Source: Christensenella intestinihominis
Lineage (GTDB): Bacteria; Bacillota; Clostridia; Christensenellales; Christensenellaceae
Length of the DNA: 64,000 nucleotides
Assembly: GCF_001678845.1 (NCBI RefSeq)
Contig: NZ_MAIQ01000011.1
Coordinates: 1 to 64,000 of the forward strand
Direction: 5' to 3'
The notes below the pieces were generated by a model that saw only the letters and a program-made list of their open reading frames with translations, did no database searches and was not told the DNA's origin. Made by a program: the position numbers and the translations under genes. Of the stretch, positions 16,146-25,474 are shown one piece after another. How positions within the stretch are numbered: position 1 is the stretch's first letter; each line of letters opens with the position of its first letter.

Positions 16146-18245
16146 CTACTGCGCAGACGCAATTTGTAGTCTGAACTCAATAACAATATCGCTGCCTTGA
16201 ACGACCTGTGTTCCTGCCGCAGGTGATTGGCCCTGGGCCACTCCATTGCCCCTCGCGACAAATACCAGGCCCGAAGAAACTGCCGTGTCCCTCGCGGTCG
16301 CCATGTCCATACCCGCAAAGTCCGGAACGGTTATCATGCCGCTTTCTCCCTGCGGCGTCGCTTTTGTTTCCATAGATAAGGTGACCGTACTGTTTTTATA
16401 AACCGTTTCCTCCGCGGCCGGGACTTGGCCGACTACAGCGCCGCTCCCATCGTAAGAAGACTGTAGCCCCGCATTTGCAAGCGCGTCGCGCGCCTCCTGC
16501 AGCTGCATACCGGCAACATTCGGCACGGTTACCTTTTCCTGCTCCTGCATATTTTCGCTGGGCATAATATTCCCGTTTTTAAGCGCCCCTTCCAGGGTTT
16601 CCTGCACATATGGCGCGCATACCGTTTCTATCGTCTCCGTTGCAGGAACGCCTGTCGCGGTAATCATTACCATATATTTCGGGTCGTCGGCGGGAGCATA
16701 GGCAATATAGGTCGAAACAACGCGATCCTGTACAACGGTGCCGTCTTTGTATTGGCTTGCCGCCCCGCATACCGCGCCCGTGGAATATCCTGCCACGGAA
16801 ACTCCGTCTGTCTGCGCACGGTTTTCCATTATGGCTTTAAGCTGCACCGCCGTTCCTTCCGTAACGGTCTGCCCTTTTGCTTCCGGCGCATAGGTCTCCG
16901 TCATATTTCCGTCGGCATCCGAAAGCCCCAGAACCATTTTCGGGGTGTAAAGGGTCCCCCCGTTAATAATGGAACCGGCGGCGCTCGCAAGCTGCATCTG
17001 GGATATTTTGATATCCGTCCCGGTTCCCATCATTGCAACGTCCGATGCACGCGCATAGCGTTTTTCAACCAGGTCGCCTGCCGTATCGGTGGAAAAATCA
17101 ATCCCTGTTTTACTTCCAAATCCAAATCCTTTCAGGTATTGGTAAAATGCATCCCTTCCCATGGCATCCGCCTGCATTGCCGCTCCTACATTACAATGAT
17201 TCAGCACTGTATTCGCAAGGTCCTGCGAGCCATGCGCCCCGCTGCATGTAACGGCTTCCCCGTCCACCGTATGGGAGCCCGTGCACATATATTCCCCCGC
17301 ACTGGTCCCGCTGTCAAGCGCGGCGGCCGCCGCAAATATTCCAAAAATATCTCCCGGCTCATAGGGGGTTGCCGTAATCACATTGGCAGAAAGCGCCGAT
17401 AACGTCTCCGCATCCTCGCGCGGCGGGGAATTCAGGTCGAACTCCGGAATGTTTGCCATGGCAAGGACTTCTCCGTTCGTCACATCCATTACCAGACCCT
17501 GCACGCTTTCCGGGGACTGTGCCCCGTAAAGCTCTTTGCAGGCGCTTTCCAGGAAACTCTGGGTAATCTCGTCGATGGTCAGCACAACATTCAGGCCATC
17601 CTGGGGCTGGATCATCATTTCCTGCCCGTTGGGCACGCCGCTTCCATCCTTTGCCGTCTCGGCAACCTGCCTGCCGGCACGTCCTGAAAGCGTCGTGTTA
17701 TAGCGTCTTTCGATACCCGTTTGCCCTTCCCCGTCGAGCGTCGTATAACCGATCACCTGCGCCGCAAAATCCTTGTTCGGATAAAACCTTTTCACATCGT
17801 CCCGGAACGTAACGCCTTTCAGGTTAAGCGCTTCGATCTGCTCCGATTGCTCCATGGAAATTTGCCTTTTCAGCCATATTTCCTTTTTCTCCGTATTGCT
17901 GGCCTTCTGGTAAACCTCTTCGCGGTCCATCCCGAGAATCTGGGACAGCTGGTCCGCAATTTCATTCGCATTTTCCGCTTTGGCGATTTTTTCCGGCAAC
18001 AGCACCACCGTATCGGCTGCCGCGCTTTGGGCAAGAATCTGCTGGTTCCGGTCCATGATGGAACCCCGTTTTGCGCTGACTTCCATATCCTTGACCCACT
18101 GTGATTCCGCCTGTGCCTTAAGGTCTGCGCCTTTCCATAAAGACCAATATCCCACTCGGGTCATGAGCAGGATAATGAGGACGATCAGTATAATCAATAA
18201 GACGAGCAGTCTCTTTCTTGTAATCAGGACATGCGAAGCTGCCAA
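16146..18245 (-). CDS. Class B PBP-like divisome protein with degenerate transpeptidase motifs and two PASTA domains
   Basis: 699 residues, in the ftsI/spoVD position. Membrane anchor at 10-30, pedestal domain with RGSIMDRN at 60-67 and GQTGIERRYNTTLSG, a transpeptidase-like domain (about 245-560) and two C-terminal PASTA domains (about 575-630 and 640-695, VTVPNVAGM and ITVPDFAGM). The catalytic motifs are lost: SxxK reads DIFG (299-302, after YEPG), SxN reads HCN (350-352) and KTG reads STG (488-490). The surrounding sequence is conserved, with no frameshift or stop. It is probably a non-catalytic partner of FtsW. TTG start with AAGGAG eight bases upstream. Confidence 0.88.
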   Translation of the reverse strand: MAASHVLITRKRLLVLLIILIVLIILLMTRVGYWSLWKGADLKAQAESQWVKDMEVSAKRGSIMDRNQQILAQSAAADTVVLLPEKIAKAENANEIADQLSQILGMDREEVYQKASNTEKKEIWLKRQISMEQSEQIEALNLKGVTFRDDVKRFYPNKDFAAQVIGYTTLDGEGQTGIERRYNTTLSGRAGRQVAETAKDGSGVPNGQEMMIQPQDGLNVVLTIDEITQSFLESACKELYGAQSPESVQGLVMDVTNGEVLAMANIPEFDLNSPPREDAETLSALSANVITATPYEPGDIFGIFAAAAALDSGTSAGEYMCTGSHTVDGEAVTCSGAHGSQDLANTVLNHCNVGAAMQADAMGRDAFYQYLKGFGFGSKTGIDFSTDTAGDLVEKRYARASDVAMMGTGTDIKISQMQLASAAGSIINGGTLYTPKMVLGLSDADGNMTETYAPEAKGQTVTEGTAVQLKAIMENRAQTDGVSVAGYSTGAVCGAASQYKDGTVVQDRVVSTYIAYAPADDPKYMVMITATGVPATETIETVCAPYVQETLEGALKNGNIMPSENMQEQEKVTVPNVAGMQLQEARDALANAGLQSSYDGSGAVVGQVPAAEETVYKNSTVTLSMETKATPQGESGMITVPDFAGMDMATARDTAVSSGLVFVARGNGVAQGQSPAAGTQVVQGSDIVIEFRLQIASAQ

Positions 18246-18264
18246 ACCATTAACTCCTTATTTT

Positions 18265-19371
18265 TCATGCCTGAAACCACCCTTTCAGGGCTTCCATCAT
18301 ATCGCCGAAAAAGCCCTGGAGGTCTTCCATGAAATTTGTTTCCCCGCCTGTGTTTCCCTGCACCTCCACAGGTGCCTCCTGTTCCTGCGTTTCGGGCTGT
18401 ACGCTTTCCACAGGTGCGGCAGCGGCGTCATCCGCTTCGGGTTCCAAATAAACAATCTGGTCATCGGTGGGATAATACATTCCCAGCTCCGTAGACGCCT
18501 TCTGCTGAATGCTGTTCAGGTCCTGGCTAAGCGCATTCTCCATTTTTACCTTATCCAGTTCGTCCTTTAACGCTTCATTTTGTGTTTGAATCTGCACATT
18601 TTTATTGCTCAGATCGCTGATCGAAGCATAACGGATCACAATCCCTGTAAGAACCGCAAATACCACGGCAATCAGCAAAATCGTAGAAATGATCCCCTTC
18701 TTTTTGGGGCTCTCATATTCTACCGCAATCGGTTTCACGCCATTGTATGCGGTGTTTTCGATTCCGGATGTGCGTTCGTAACCACGTGCATACTTTCTCG
18801 GTGCCGGGGCGGCATATCCGCCATAGCTTGCCGCCTGCCGCGGCCGGGCATATTCGTTGCGGCGGTCATACCGTTCGGAATAGCTTCTTTCATACCTTCC
18901 TGTTTGCCGTGCTCTGTAGGAATATTCGTTCCCGCCAACATATGCGCCTTCATATGCAGGCGTCAGCCGCCTGCCGCCCACAATGTTTTTCACACCTGTC
19001 TGGCGGATGCCGTAACGTTCGCCCGGCACTTCGCCGCTTCTCTGCGCCGCCGCATAGCGCTGGCGCTGCATTTGCTCCGCGGTTTTCCGTGCCTGGACCT
19101 GCGCCGGACGCTGTGTCTGCTGCCGTGCCTGCACCGGACGCCGGGCGGCCTGCTGCTGCCGTGCCTGCACTGGACGTCCTTGCTGCACGCCTACCCGCCG
19201 GGCGGTATGAATTTCATCCTGCTGCTGGAGGCGGCGGCGTTCCGCCGCAATTTTCTGCATTCGGTAAGCTTCCATATCAGAAACACGACCGCGCTGCGTA
19301 TCATTGTTTATCCTGCGCGGAATCTGTATTCTTTCATAATTGTCGTATGCTCTCTGCGGTATCGCGTTCAT
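18265..19371 (-). CDS. ftsL: FtsL-type divisome protein with a very long basic cytoplasmic domain
   Basis: 368 residues where FtsL is usually 90-130. Residues 1-225 are rich in Arg, Gln, Tyr and Ala with little expected structure, including RPVQARQQ twice (67-74, 79-86) and Tyr/Arg-rich stretches at 150-200. A single membrane helix follows at about 227-247, a coiled coil at 250-296 (LSNKNVQIQTQNEALKDELD), then an acidic Pro/Gln-rich tail and a terminal amphipathic helix (FMEDLQGFFGDMMEALK). The assignment rests on position between rsmH and the PBP and on the membrane helix plus coiled coil, not on strong sequence identity. Confidence 0.75.
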   Translation of the reverse strand: MNAIPQRAYDNYERIQIPRRINNDTQRGRVSDMEAYRMQKIAAERRRLQQQDEIHTARRVGVQQGRPVQARQQQAARRPVQARQQTQRPAQVQARKTAEQMQRQRYAAAQRSGEVPGERYGIRQTGVKNIVGGRRLTPAYEGAYVGGNEYSYRARQTGRYERSYSERYDRRNEYARPRQAASYGGYAAPAPRKYARGYERTSGIENTAYNGVKPIAVEYESPKKKGIISTILLIAVVFAVLTGIVIRYASISDLSNKNVQIQTQNEALKDELDKVKMENALSQDLNSIQQKASTELGMYYPTDDQIVYLEPEADDAAAAPVESVQPETQEQEAPVEVQGNTGGETNFMEDLQGFFGDMMEALKGWFQA

Positions 19372-19387
19372 GTGTTTATCCCTTTCG

Positions 19388-20326
19388 CTATCTCTTTTCC
19401 GCTACCCGTAACTTCGCGCTTCTTGCGCGTGGATTTTCCGCCAGTTCTTCCGCCTCCGGCAGTATGGGCTTCCTTGTAATTATCTTGATCTGGCTAACCT
19501 TCCCACATACACAGACTGGAAAATCCTTTGGACATTCGCATGGATCAAACAGTCTTTTGAAGGTTTGTTTTACGATCCGGTCCTCGAGGGAGTGGAAGGT
19601 GATTACTGCTAATCGCCCTCCACTTCTCAGGACGGAAACATAATCCTCCAGTGCTTCCTTAAGTCCTGTCAATTCCGCGTTCACTTCGATCCGGACCGCT
19701 TGGAATGTTCTCTTCGCCGGATGCGGTCCATCTCTTCTCGCCGCCGCGGGAATCGCTTTTTTAATAATTTCTGTCAATTCCTGTGTCGTTTCTATCTTCT
19801 TTTTTTTGCGTTCCTCCGCAATGAACTGCGCAATGCGCGCCGCCCAGCGTTCTTCGCCATATTCCCTGATGATTCTTCCGAGATCGCTTTCGGAATATTC
19901 ATTTACCACCTCGTAGGCGGAAAGCGGATTCTCCCGGTCCATCCGCATATCGAGCGGGGCATCCGCATTGTAGGAAAATCCCCGTTCCCCTTCGTCGAGC
20001 TGGAAAGAGGACACTCCAAGGTCTAAAACAGCTCCGTCAATTTTGTCGATTCCCAAATCATTTAAAATCGGCTTGATTCTCTTGAAATTGCTGTGAACCA
20101 GGGCAACCTTGTCTCCGTAAGCAGAAAACCGTTGCGCGCAGCGGTCAATTGCCGCCGCATCCCTGTCGATCCCGACAAGCCGTCCATCCGGGGCAATTTG
20201 CTCCAAAATCCCATTTGCATGTCCGCCGCCGCCGAGGGTTCCGTCCACAATGACTTCACCGTTTTTCAGGTCCAGCATTTCCAGCGTTTCGTAGTAGAGC
20301 ACCGGAACGTGCCCGCGCGGACTCAT
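19388..20326 (-). CDS. rsmH: 16S rRNA m4C1402 methyltransferase RsmH
   Basis: 312 residues. The N-terminal [13 protein letters not shown] and SAM loop [15 protein letters not shown], then [26 protein letters not shown] and [14 protein letters not shown] are RsmH signatures. It methylates the 30S decoding centre. The start overlaps the mraZ stop by four bases (ATGA), so translation is coupled. Confidence 0.97.
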   Translation of the reverse strand: MSPRGHVPVLYYETLEMLDLKNGEVIVDGTLGGGGHANGILEQIAPDGRLVGIDRDAAAIDRCAQRFSAYGDKVALVHSNFKRIKPILNDLGIDKIDGAVLDLGVSSFQLDEGERGFSYNADAPLDMRMDRENPLSAYEVVNEYSESDLGRIIREYGEERWAARIAQFIAEERKKKKIETTQELTEIIKKAIPAAARRDGPHPAKRTFQAVRIEVNAELTGLKEALEDYVSVLRSGGRLAVITFHSLEDRIVKQTFKRLFDPCECPKDFPVCVCGKVSQIKIITRKPILPEAEELAENPRARSAKLRVAEKR

Positions 20327-20754
20327 ATCCCAAGCGCCGCCAGTTTGGCAAGCGTTTCTTCATAATCCTGGTACGCGCTGTCGTTATATTCCTCCCAGCC
20401 CTCTTTCGACCAGATTTCCGCGCGCGTCATCACACCGATAATAACTGTCTCTTTGGTAACGCCGATATGATCCCGAAGCCTTTGCGGCAAAAGAATCCGG
20501 CCCTGCTTGTCCCCTTCGCATTCGCACGCGCTTGCAAACAGCATACGGGTAAAACTCTGTGCGGCTACGTCGGATACCGGCAAATCCTTAAGCTTGCCGG
20601 AGAAGTTCGCCCATTCTTCCGATGAAAACACAAAAAGGCATTTGCCTACGCCTTTCGTCACAATAAAGCTTTCGCCCAAATCGTCACGAAATTTTGCCGG
20701 CATGAATACTCTGCCCTTGGCGTCTATGTTGTGTGTGTATTCACCGATCAACAT
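20323..20754 (-). CDS. mraZ: Transcriptional regulator MraZ
   Basis: 143 residues with two AbrB-like SpoVT half-domains, each carrying the DxKGR signature: [18 protein letters not shown] near the start and [15 protein letters not shown] in the second half. MraZ binds direct repeats in its own promoter and represses the dcw cluster. It is first in the operon, and three TGG boxes at 10-bp spacing lie just upstream. Confidence 0.96.
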   Translation of the reverse strand: MLIGEYTHNIDAKGRVFMPAKFRDDLGESFIVTKGVGKCLFVFSSEEWANFSGKLKDLPVSDVAAQSFTRMLFASACECEGDKQGRILLPQRLRDHIGVTKETVIIGVMTRAEIWSKEGWEEYNDSAYQDYEETLAKLAALGI

Positions 20755-20773
20755 CTCTGCGCGATACTCCTTT

Positions 20774-20798
20774 CCCCACTTTTAACCACTTTGCACCA
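20774..20798 (-). promoter_or_regulatory. MraZ operator: three TGG boxes at 10-bp spacing
   Basis: On the minus strand TGGTG, TGGTT and TGGGG begin exactly 10 bases apart, 20 bases before the mraZ ATG. Spaced TGGG-type boxes are the known MraZ target. Here they lie downstream of the predicted transcription start. Confidence 0.8.
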
Positions 20799-20809
20799 CT
20801 TTTAATCAA

Positions 20810-20838
20810 ATTTTACCATTTCCCGCACCATTATGCAA
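20810..20838 (-). promoter_or_regulatory. Probable mraZ promoter
   Basis: TTGCAT (20833-20838), a 17-base spacer and TAAAAT (20810-20815), placing the start of transcription immediately upstream of the MraZ boxes. Confidence 0.5.
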
Positions 20839-20853
20839 GTATTTTCGTGAGAA

Positions 20854-20890
20854 ATACAAAAAGACAGCGAACTTATTTTTTCGCTGTCTT
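20854..20890 (-). terminator. Terminator after the phosphoesterase gene
   Basis: A 10-bp perfect stem AAGACAGCGA / TCGCTGTCTT followed by TTTGTATTT on the minus strand. It separates the lon-engB-phosphoesterase unit from the dcw promoter. Confidence 0.75.
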
Positions 20891-20921
20891 GTCACATTTT
20901 TTGCTTATTTTTTAGATTGGC

Positions 20922-21617
20922 TTAACGGATTTTTTTTAATCTGAAATCAAGGTAATCCGCTGAGACAAGATTGTAGTTTACCCCGCCTGTTTTTACATCC
21001 GTTAAATTGATATTTCTCAAAATATCGCCGTGCAGGTGTCCAAACACAACCTCCGCCACACATTCGCGTTCAAGGATTTGTGCAAATTCCGTATTTTTCA
21101 TATTTTGGTAAATCGGCGGGAAATGCATCATCACAATTTTTTCCCGTCCGGGATATTTTTTTGCGGAATCCAGGGAAAGCTGAAGCCGTATCTTCTCCCG
21201 TTCATAAATCTTTTGGTCGTTTGCCCCAAAGCCGCTGTCCTGGGGCAGCGTCCATCCGCGCGTCCCGCAAAAAACATAATCCCCCACTTCGAGGCAATTA
21301 TTCTGCAAAATATGGGTGTCATTGTGCAGCATGGCGTTTACTTTCGCCATCGATCCCCACCAATAATCATGATTCCCTTTAATCATGATCTTTTTTCCGG
21401 GAAGACCGCAGATTGCGTCGATATCCGGCTGTGCATCCTCCATCTTCATCGCCCAACTGATATCCCCGGGAATCAACACAATATCTTCCCCCGTTACGCG
21501 CGCGTTCCAGTTGGCGCTTATTTTCTCAAAATGATTTTTCCAATGCTCCCCGAAAATATCCATGGCTTTGGGTTGCGCATTGGAAAGGTGTAAATCCCCG
21601 ATTGCATAGATATTCAT
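20922..21617 (-). CDS. Calcineurin-like metallophosphoesterase
   Basis: 231 residues. Metal-binding motifs are in order: GDLHLS at 7, PGDISWA at about 50, KGNHDYWW at about 80, MMHFPP and FGHLHGD. Two divalent metals are expected. The substrate is unknown for this subfamily. The start overlaps the engB stop by four bases, so it is made together with the GTPase. Confidence 0.9.
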   Translation of the reverse strand: MNIYAIGDLHLSNAQPKAMDIFGEHWKNHFEKISANWNARVTGEDIVLIPGDISWAMKMEDAQPDIDAICGLPGKKIMIKGNHDYWWGSMAKVNAMLHNDTHILQNNCLEVGDYVFCGTRGWTLPQDSGFGANDQKIYEREKIRLQLSLDSAKKYPGREKIVMMHFPPIYQNMKNTEFAQILERECVAEVVFGHLHGDILRNINLTDVKTGGVNYNLVSADYLDFRLKKIR

Positions 21618-22228
21618 TCCTCCGCCTCCTGCAAACCGGTCATCGTTTCAAGATAATGCAGAACCTTCTCCTTGCCTACCTTTCCCGTCGACGAGACGGG
21701 AATAATCTCAAATTCCAGGTCCATATCGAGAACGGCTTCAATGTGCTTTGCCATTTGTATCGCGTAATGATAGCGTTTTGACTTCGCAATTTTGTCTGCT
21801 TTCGTCGCCGCAACCATAAACGGGACACCGAAATGCGCCGCCCATTCGATCATCTGTAAATCGTCTTCCGTCGGTTTGTGGCGAATATCGATCAAAATAA
21901 CAAGGGCGCGCAGGTATTCGGCCGCGGCAAAATAGCATTCCATCATGTCTGCCCACGAATCGCGCTCTGCCTTTGAAACCCGCGCAAATCCATATCCGGG
22001 AAGGTCTACCAGATAGAAAGAATCATTTATCAGGAAATAATTGATGAGCCTTGTCTTCCCCGGCTGCTTGCTGACATAAGCAAGTTTTCCGTTGTTTGCC
22101 AGAAAATTAATCAGGGAAGATTTCCCCACGTTCGATTTCCCGGCAAAAGCAATCTCCGGTTTTCCGTCATTCGGATAACCGGAGGCATTTTTCATACTGG
22201 TAAAAAAGCTTGCCTTTTTAATCTCCAC
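21614..22228 (-). CDS. engB: Ribosome biogenesis GTPase EngB/YsxC
   Basis: 204-residue small GTPase. The P-loop is GKSNVGKSS at 30-38, switch II DLPGYGFARV, and the guanine motif TKADK. It acts late in 50S subunit assembly. The start is GTG overlapping the lon stop. The order lon-engB is conserved in Firmicutes. Confidence 0.97.
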   Translation of the reverse strand: MEIKKASFFTSMKNASGYPNDGKPEIAFAGKSNVGKSSLINFLANNGKLAYVSKQPGKTRLINYFLINDSFYLVDLPGYGFARVSKAERDSWADMMECYFAAAEYLRALVILIDIRHKPTEDDLQMIEWAAHFGVPFMVAATKADKIAKSKRYHYAIQMAKHIEAVLDMDLEFEIIPVSSTGKVGKEKVLHYLETMTGLQEAEE

Positions 22229-24582
22229 TACTTTTTCTCCGTCACAAGGGCGTGCTTCAGAACATCATCAATCTCGGAGGCAAATATAAAATGGAGTTCG
22301 TTCCTCACCGACTCCGGAAGCTCTTCCAGATCGCTTTCGTTGTCCTTAGGCAGGATAATGGTATGAATACCCGCGCGCAAGGCGGCAAGCGCTTTTTCTT
22401 TGATTCCGCCGATTTTAAGCACCCTTCCGGTCAGCGTAATTTCCCCCGTCATCGCAATATCATGCCGCACCGGGCGTTTTGTAAGCGCCGAAACAAGGGC
22501 CGTCACCATCGTAACGCCTGCCGAAGGGCCGTCTTTCGGAATCGCTCCTTCGGGAACATGAATATGCAGATCGGTTTTTTCGTTAATATCCTTCGGGAAT
22601 TTAAGCTTCCCGGACATCGCCCGCACGACGGATATGCCCGTTTTAGCCGATTCCTTCATAACATCGCCAAGCTGCCCCGTTAATTCTATTTTTCCGGTCC
22701 CCGGAATGACCGATACTTCAACGGGCATGGTCTGCCCTCCAACCGCCGTCCATGCAAGCCCCGTCACGACGCCAACCGTATCGCGTTTCAGCACATTCGT
22801 TTCACTGCATTTCGGCAGTCCCAAAAATTCCTTCAGGTTCTTCTGGGATACGGAAATTTTCTCCACTCCGTCCGCCACGATCTTCGCGGCAGATTTCCGC
22901 ATGATCGCCGCAATTTCCCGTTCAAGGCTGCGCACGCCGCTTTCCGCAGTATAGCGGTGAATAATATCCATCAGCGCCGCGTCGCTGATCCGCACGGCAG
23001 ATGGCTTCAAGCCATGTTCCTTGGCCTGCTTGGCAACCAGGTGCTTCTTGGCAATATTAAGCTTTTCAATATCCGTATAGCTGTCGATATGAATGATTTC
23101 CATCCTGTCGTACAGCGGCCCCGGAATCGTACTTACATCGTTTGCCGTCGTAATAAACATTACCTTTGACAAATCAAAATCAATGTCAAGATAATGATCC
23201 CGGAACGTGTTGTTGATTTCCGGATCAAGCACCTCAAGCATCGCCGATGCCGGGTCTCCGCGAAAGTCGCTGGACATCTTGTCGATTTCATCGAGGAGGA
23301 AAAGCGGATTCATGCTGTCTGCCTGCTTGATAGAGGTAATGATCCGTCCGGGGATCGCCCCAATATACGTGCGGCGGTGCCCGCGAATCTCCGCTTCGTC
23401 GTGTACGCCGCCAAGCGACATCCTCACGAATTTCTTGTCGAGGGCGCGCGCAATTGAATGCGCAATCGATGTTTTACCCACACCGGGAGGCCCCGCAAGG
23501 CACAGGATCGGTCCGTGCATATCGTTTTTCAGCTTGCGCACCGCCAAAAATTCAATGATACGGTCTTTCACCTTGGCAAGTCCGTAATGATCCTGGTCGA
23601 GTATGCTGCGCGCATGCGCAAGGTCCATATTATCCGTCGTTTCCTTCCCCCACGGAAGGCTGACAATCCAATCGATATAGTTCCGCAGCACGCTGATCTC
23701 GGGGGACCCCGGCGCCATGCGTGCCATGCGCGCAAGTTCTTTTTCCGCCTTGGTTCGCGCTTCCTCGGAAAGAGGCAGCTCTTTTATCTTCTTCCTGAGT
23801 TCTTCGATTTCATCCGCATCGTTTTCCGTCTCTCCCAGCTCTTTCTGGATTACCTTAAGCTGTTCGCGAAGGAAATATTCCCGCTGGGATTTATCGATCT
23901 GCTGTTTAACGGAGGATGCAATTTCTTTATCGATTTCAAGGATATCGATTTCCTTTTTCAGGATATCCATCACAAGCTGTAAGCGTTCAAGCTCATCAAT
24001 ACAGCTTAAGACCTTTTGTTTATCATCCAGCTTAATTGCCACGTTCGAGGCGATCATATCGGCAAATTTACCCGGCTCCTCAACCTCGCTGACCGTAAAA
24101 AGCGTCTCTCCGGGAATGCGCGCGCCCAAAGCCGCAAACCGCTCAAACAGGTCTGTCACGCGGCGCATATACGCTTCCTTCACCACCTCTTTGGATGGAT
24201 CGTTATGGGACTCGTCCGGAATCACTTCCACTTCCGCCTGTAAATAAGGTTCACGCGCCGCATAAGACAAAATACGGGCACGCTTCTCTCCTTCCACGAG
24301 TACGCGGAGCGTGTCTCCCGGAAGCTTTAGAACCTGTTTCACCTTTGCGATCGTACCAATTTCATATACATCCTTAATTTCCGGCATTTCGATCTTCAGG
24401 TCTTTTTGCGTTACAAGGAAAATTTCCTGTCCCTGCGTCACGCATTCCTCAACCGCGGCGACAGACATTTCCCTTCCCACATCAAAATGCAGTACCATAT
24501 AGGGGAAAATCACAAGCCCCCGAAGTGCCACCATAGGCATAACTATTTTATCCAATTGTTGTTTCGCTCCTTTAGTTTCCAT
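22228..24582 (-). CDS. lon: ATP-dependent protease Lon
   Basis: 784 residues in the usual order: N-terminal substrate domain ([14 protein letters not shown]), coiled linker, AAA+ module with GPPGVGKTS at about 355 and [12 protein letters not shown], and a serine-lysine protease domain with [11 protein letters not shown]. The start is uncertain. ATG 24582 lies only ten bases after a perfect -10 box and has no ribosome binding site, so it would be nearly leaderless. The TTG at 24555 (codon 10) has AAAGGAG 11 bases upstream and would leave a normal leader. It degrades misfolded and regulatory proteins in the cytoplasm. Confidence 0.96.
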   Translation of the reverse strand: METKGAKQQLDKIVMPMVALRGLVIFPYMVLHFDVGREMSVAAVEECVTQGQEIFLVTQKDLKIEMPEIKDVYEIGTIAKVKQVLKLPGDTLRVLVEGEKRARILSYAAREPYLQAEVEVIPDESHNDPSKEVVKEAYMRRVTDLFERFAALGARIPGETLFTVSEVEEPGKFADMIASNVAIKLDDKQKVLSCIDELERLQLVMDILKKEIDILEIDKEIASSVKQQIDKSQREYFLREQLKVIQKELGETENDADEIEELRKKIKELPLSEEARTKAEKELARMARMAPGSPEISVLRNYIDWIVSLPWGKETTDNMDLAHARSILDQDHYGLAKVKDRIIEFLAVRKLKNDMHGPILCLAGPPGVGKTSIAHSIARALDKKFVRMSLGGVHDEAEIRGHRRTYIGAIPGRIITSIKQADSMNPLFLLDEIDKMSSDFRGDPASAMLEVLDPEINNTFRDHYLDIDFDLSKVMFITTANDVSTIPGPLYDRMEIIHIDSYTDIEKLNIAKKHLVAKQAKEHGLKPSAVRISDAALMDIIHRYTAESGVRSLEREIAAIMRKSAAKIVADGVEKISVSQKNLKEFLGLPKCSETNVLKRDTVGVVTGLAWTAVGGQTMPVEVSVIPGTGKIELTGQLGDVMKESAKTGISVVRAMSGKLKFPKDINEKTDLHIHVPEGAIPKDGPSAGVTMVTALVSALTKRPVRHDIAMTGEITLTGRVLKIGGIKEKALAALRAGIHTIILPKDNESDLEELPESVRNELHFIFASEIDDVLKHALVTEKK

Positions 24583-24985
24583 TGCAGTTTAAATTATACC
24601 TTAAAATCCTTTCCATTTCAAATTTGCCTCTGGCCTTCACCGTTCCCCTCCGATCCGGCATTTCCGCTTTTCTTACAGGGAGCGCCAATGTATTCTCATG
24701 TTTTTTCTTTTTTAAGGGGCATACAAATATTTTCCCCGCCGGATCGGTATTCGGTATGAATCCCGATCCGCGAATCTGTCCCGTATCCCCCACAATAATA
24801 AAAGCGTCCGGATTGATCTTATAGATTAAATGATATAGTTTCGATACTTCCGGGCGATGTACCGCGCACACCAGCATTTCTCCTTCCCGCCCGGTATAGA
24901 CTCCGCGCGACTTGAGGGCCGCCACTCCCCGCCGCAACCTGCACAGTATTTCATTTGCAATCCTGTCGTTTTCCTTGGAAATCAA
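24572..24985 (-). CDS. Stand-alone DUF2179 domain, probable N-terminally truncated YitT relative
   Basis: Residues 2-75 match the C-terminal cytosolic domain of YitT-family membrane proteins (RGVAALKSRGVYTGREGEML, VSKLYHLIYKINPDAFIIV). The five or six membrane helices that should precede it are missing: an in-frame TAA lies seven codons upstream of the only start candidate, a TTG. GGAAAGG sits nine bases before that TTG. The last about 45 residues are basic and run over the lon promoter and start. It may be a remnant of yitT or a genuine single-domain protein. Confidence 0.55.
   Translation of the reverse strand: MISKENDRIANEILCRLRRGVAALKSRGVYTGREGEMLVCAVHRPEVSKLYHLIYKINPDAFIIVGDTGQIRGSGFIPNTDPAGKIFVCPLKKKKHENTLALPVRKAEMPDRRGTVKARGKFEMERILRYNLNCNGN
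24593..24621 (-). promoter_or_regulatory. Consensus promoter of lon
   Basis: TTGAAA (24616-24621), a 17-base spacer and a perfect TATAAT (24593-24598), inside the 3' end of the DUF2179 ORF. No CIRCE or CtsR-type box is nearby. Confidence 0.85.
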
Positions 24986-25092
24986 TGGCCAGAACCTTTC
25001 CCCTTATATGCATTCTTTTCTCCATAGCCTTTGTTCTCCTGCATTTTAAATTTTTTATTTTATCATAGCGGATAGGAAGATTATTTACAAAT

Positions 25093-25111
25093 AAAAAAAG
25101 GCGTCCGCCTT
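25093..25111 (-). terminator. Short hairpin with U-tract
   Basis: AAGGC / GCCTT stem with loop GGAC, followed by seven T on the minus strand, about 115 bases past the zinc-ribbon gene. Confidence 0.5.
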
Positions 25112-25170
25112 CCTGCTTTTCAAATAAATAAAAAACCTTCGCATCCCCTTCCCAGGGTCAGAAACCACGA

Positions 25171-25203
25171 AAAGCTATTCACCGCCAATTCGTGAATAGC
25201 TTT
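25171..25203. terminator. Perfect hairpin after the zinc-ribbon gene
   Basis: A 12-bp perfect stem AAAGCTATTCAC / GTGAATAGCTTT with a 9-nt loop, 20 bases past the stop. The U-tract is short, so it may protect the 3' end, with the hairpin at 25093 acting as terminator. Confidence 0.5.
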
Positions 25204-25223
25204 CCGTATCATCGTTTCCACGC

Positions 25224-25421
25224 TCATGGCTCTGCGAAAAGAGCAACAAAGCCGCAATTTGTGCATTTGGCGCAGGCAACCTCGCTGCCTTTTCCGTCAC
25301 CCGATGCGTCCAGAATATAAGTTTCTTCTCCAACATCCCATTCCTTGTTTCCGCAGATCGGGCATGCCTTTCTCTCTGTTTCATCCTGTGCATGCTTGAT
25401 TAGTGTTTGCTTATCACTCAA
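25224..25421 (-). CDS. Small zinc-ribbon protein
   Basis: 65 residues with two cysteine pairs: ACPICGN near residue 20 and CAKCTNCGFV near residue 50, which fits one zinc ribbon. The fold suggests nucleic-acid or protein binding. The start is TTG with a strong AAGGAGG eight bases upstream. It is a lone gene between two terminators. No precise family or function recognised. Confidence 0.8.
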   Translation of the reverse strand: MSDKQTLIKHAQDETERKACPICGNKEWDVGEETYILDASGDGKGSEVACAKCTNCGFVALFAEP

Positions 25422-25474
25422 AATATTTTCCTCCTTTCCCTAAAAAATCATTGCTGTAATTTATCCCGCATGAA

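Noticed and set aside
16146-18245. Sequencing frameshift as the cause of the altered PBP motifs
   Set aside because: All three motif regions are in the same frame with well conserved flanks, and no compensating indels are needed. The changes are substitutions at separate sites.
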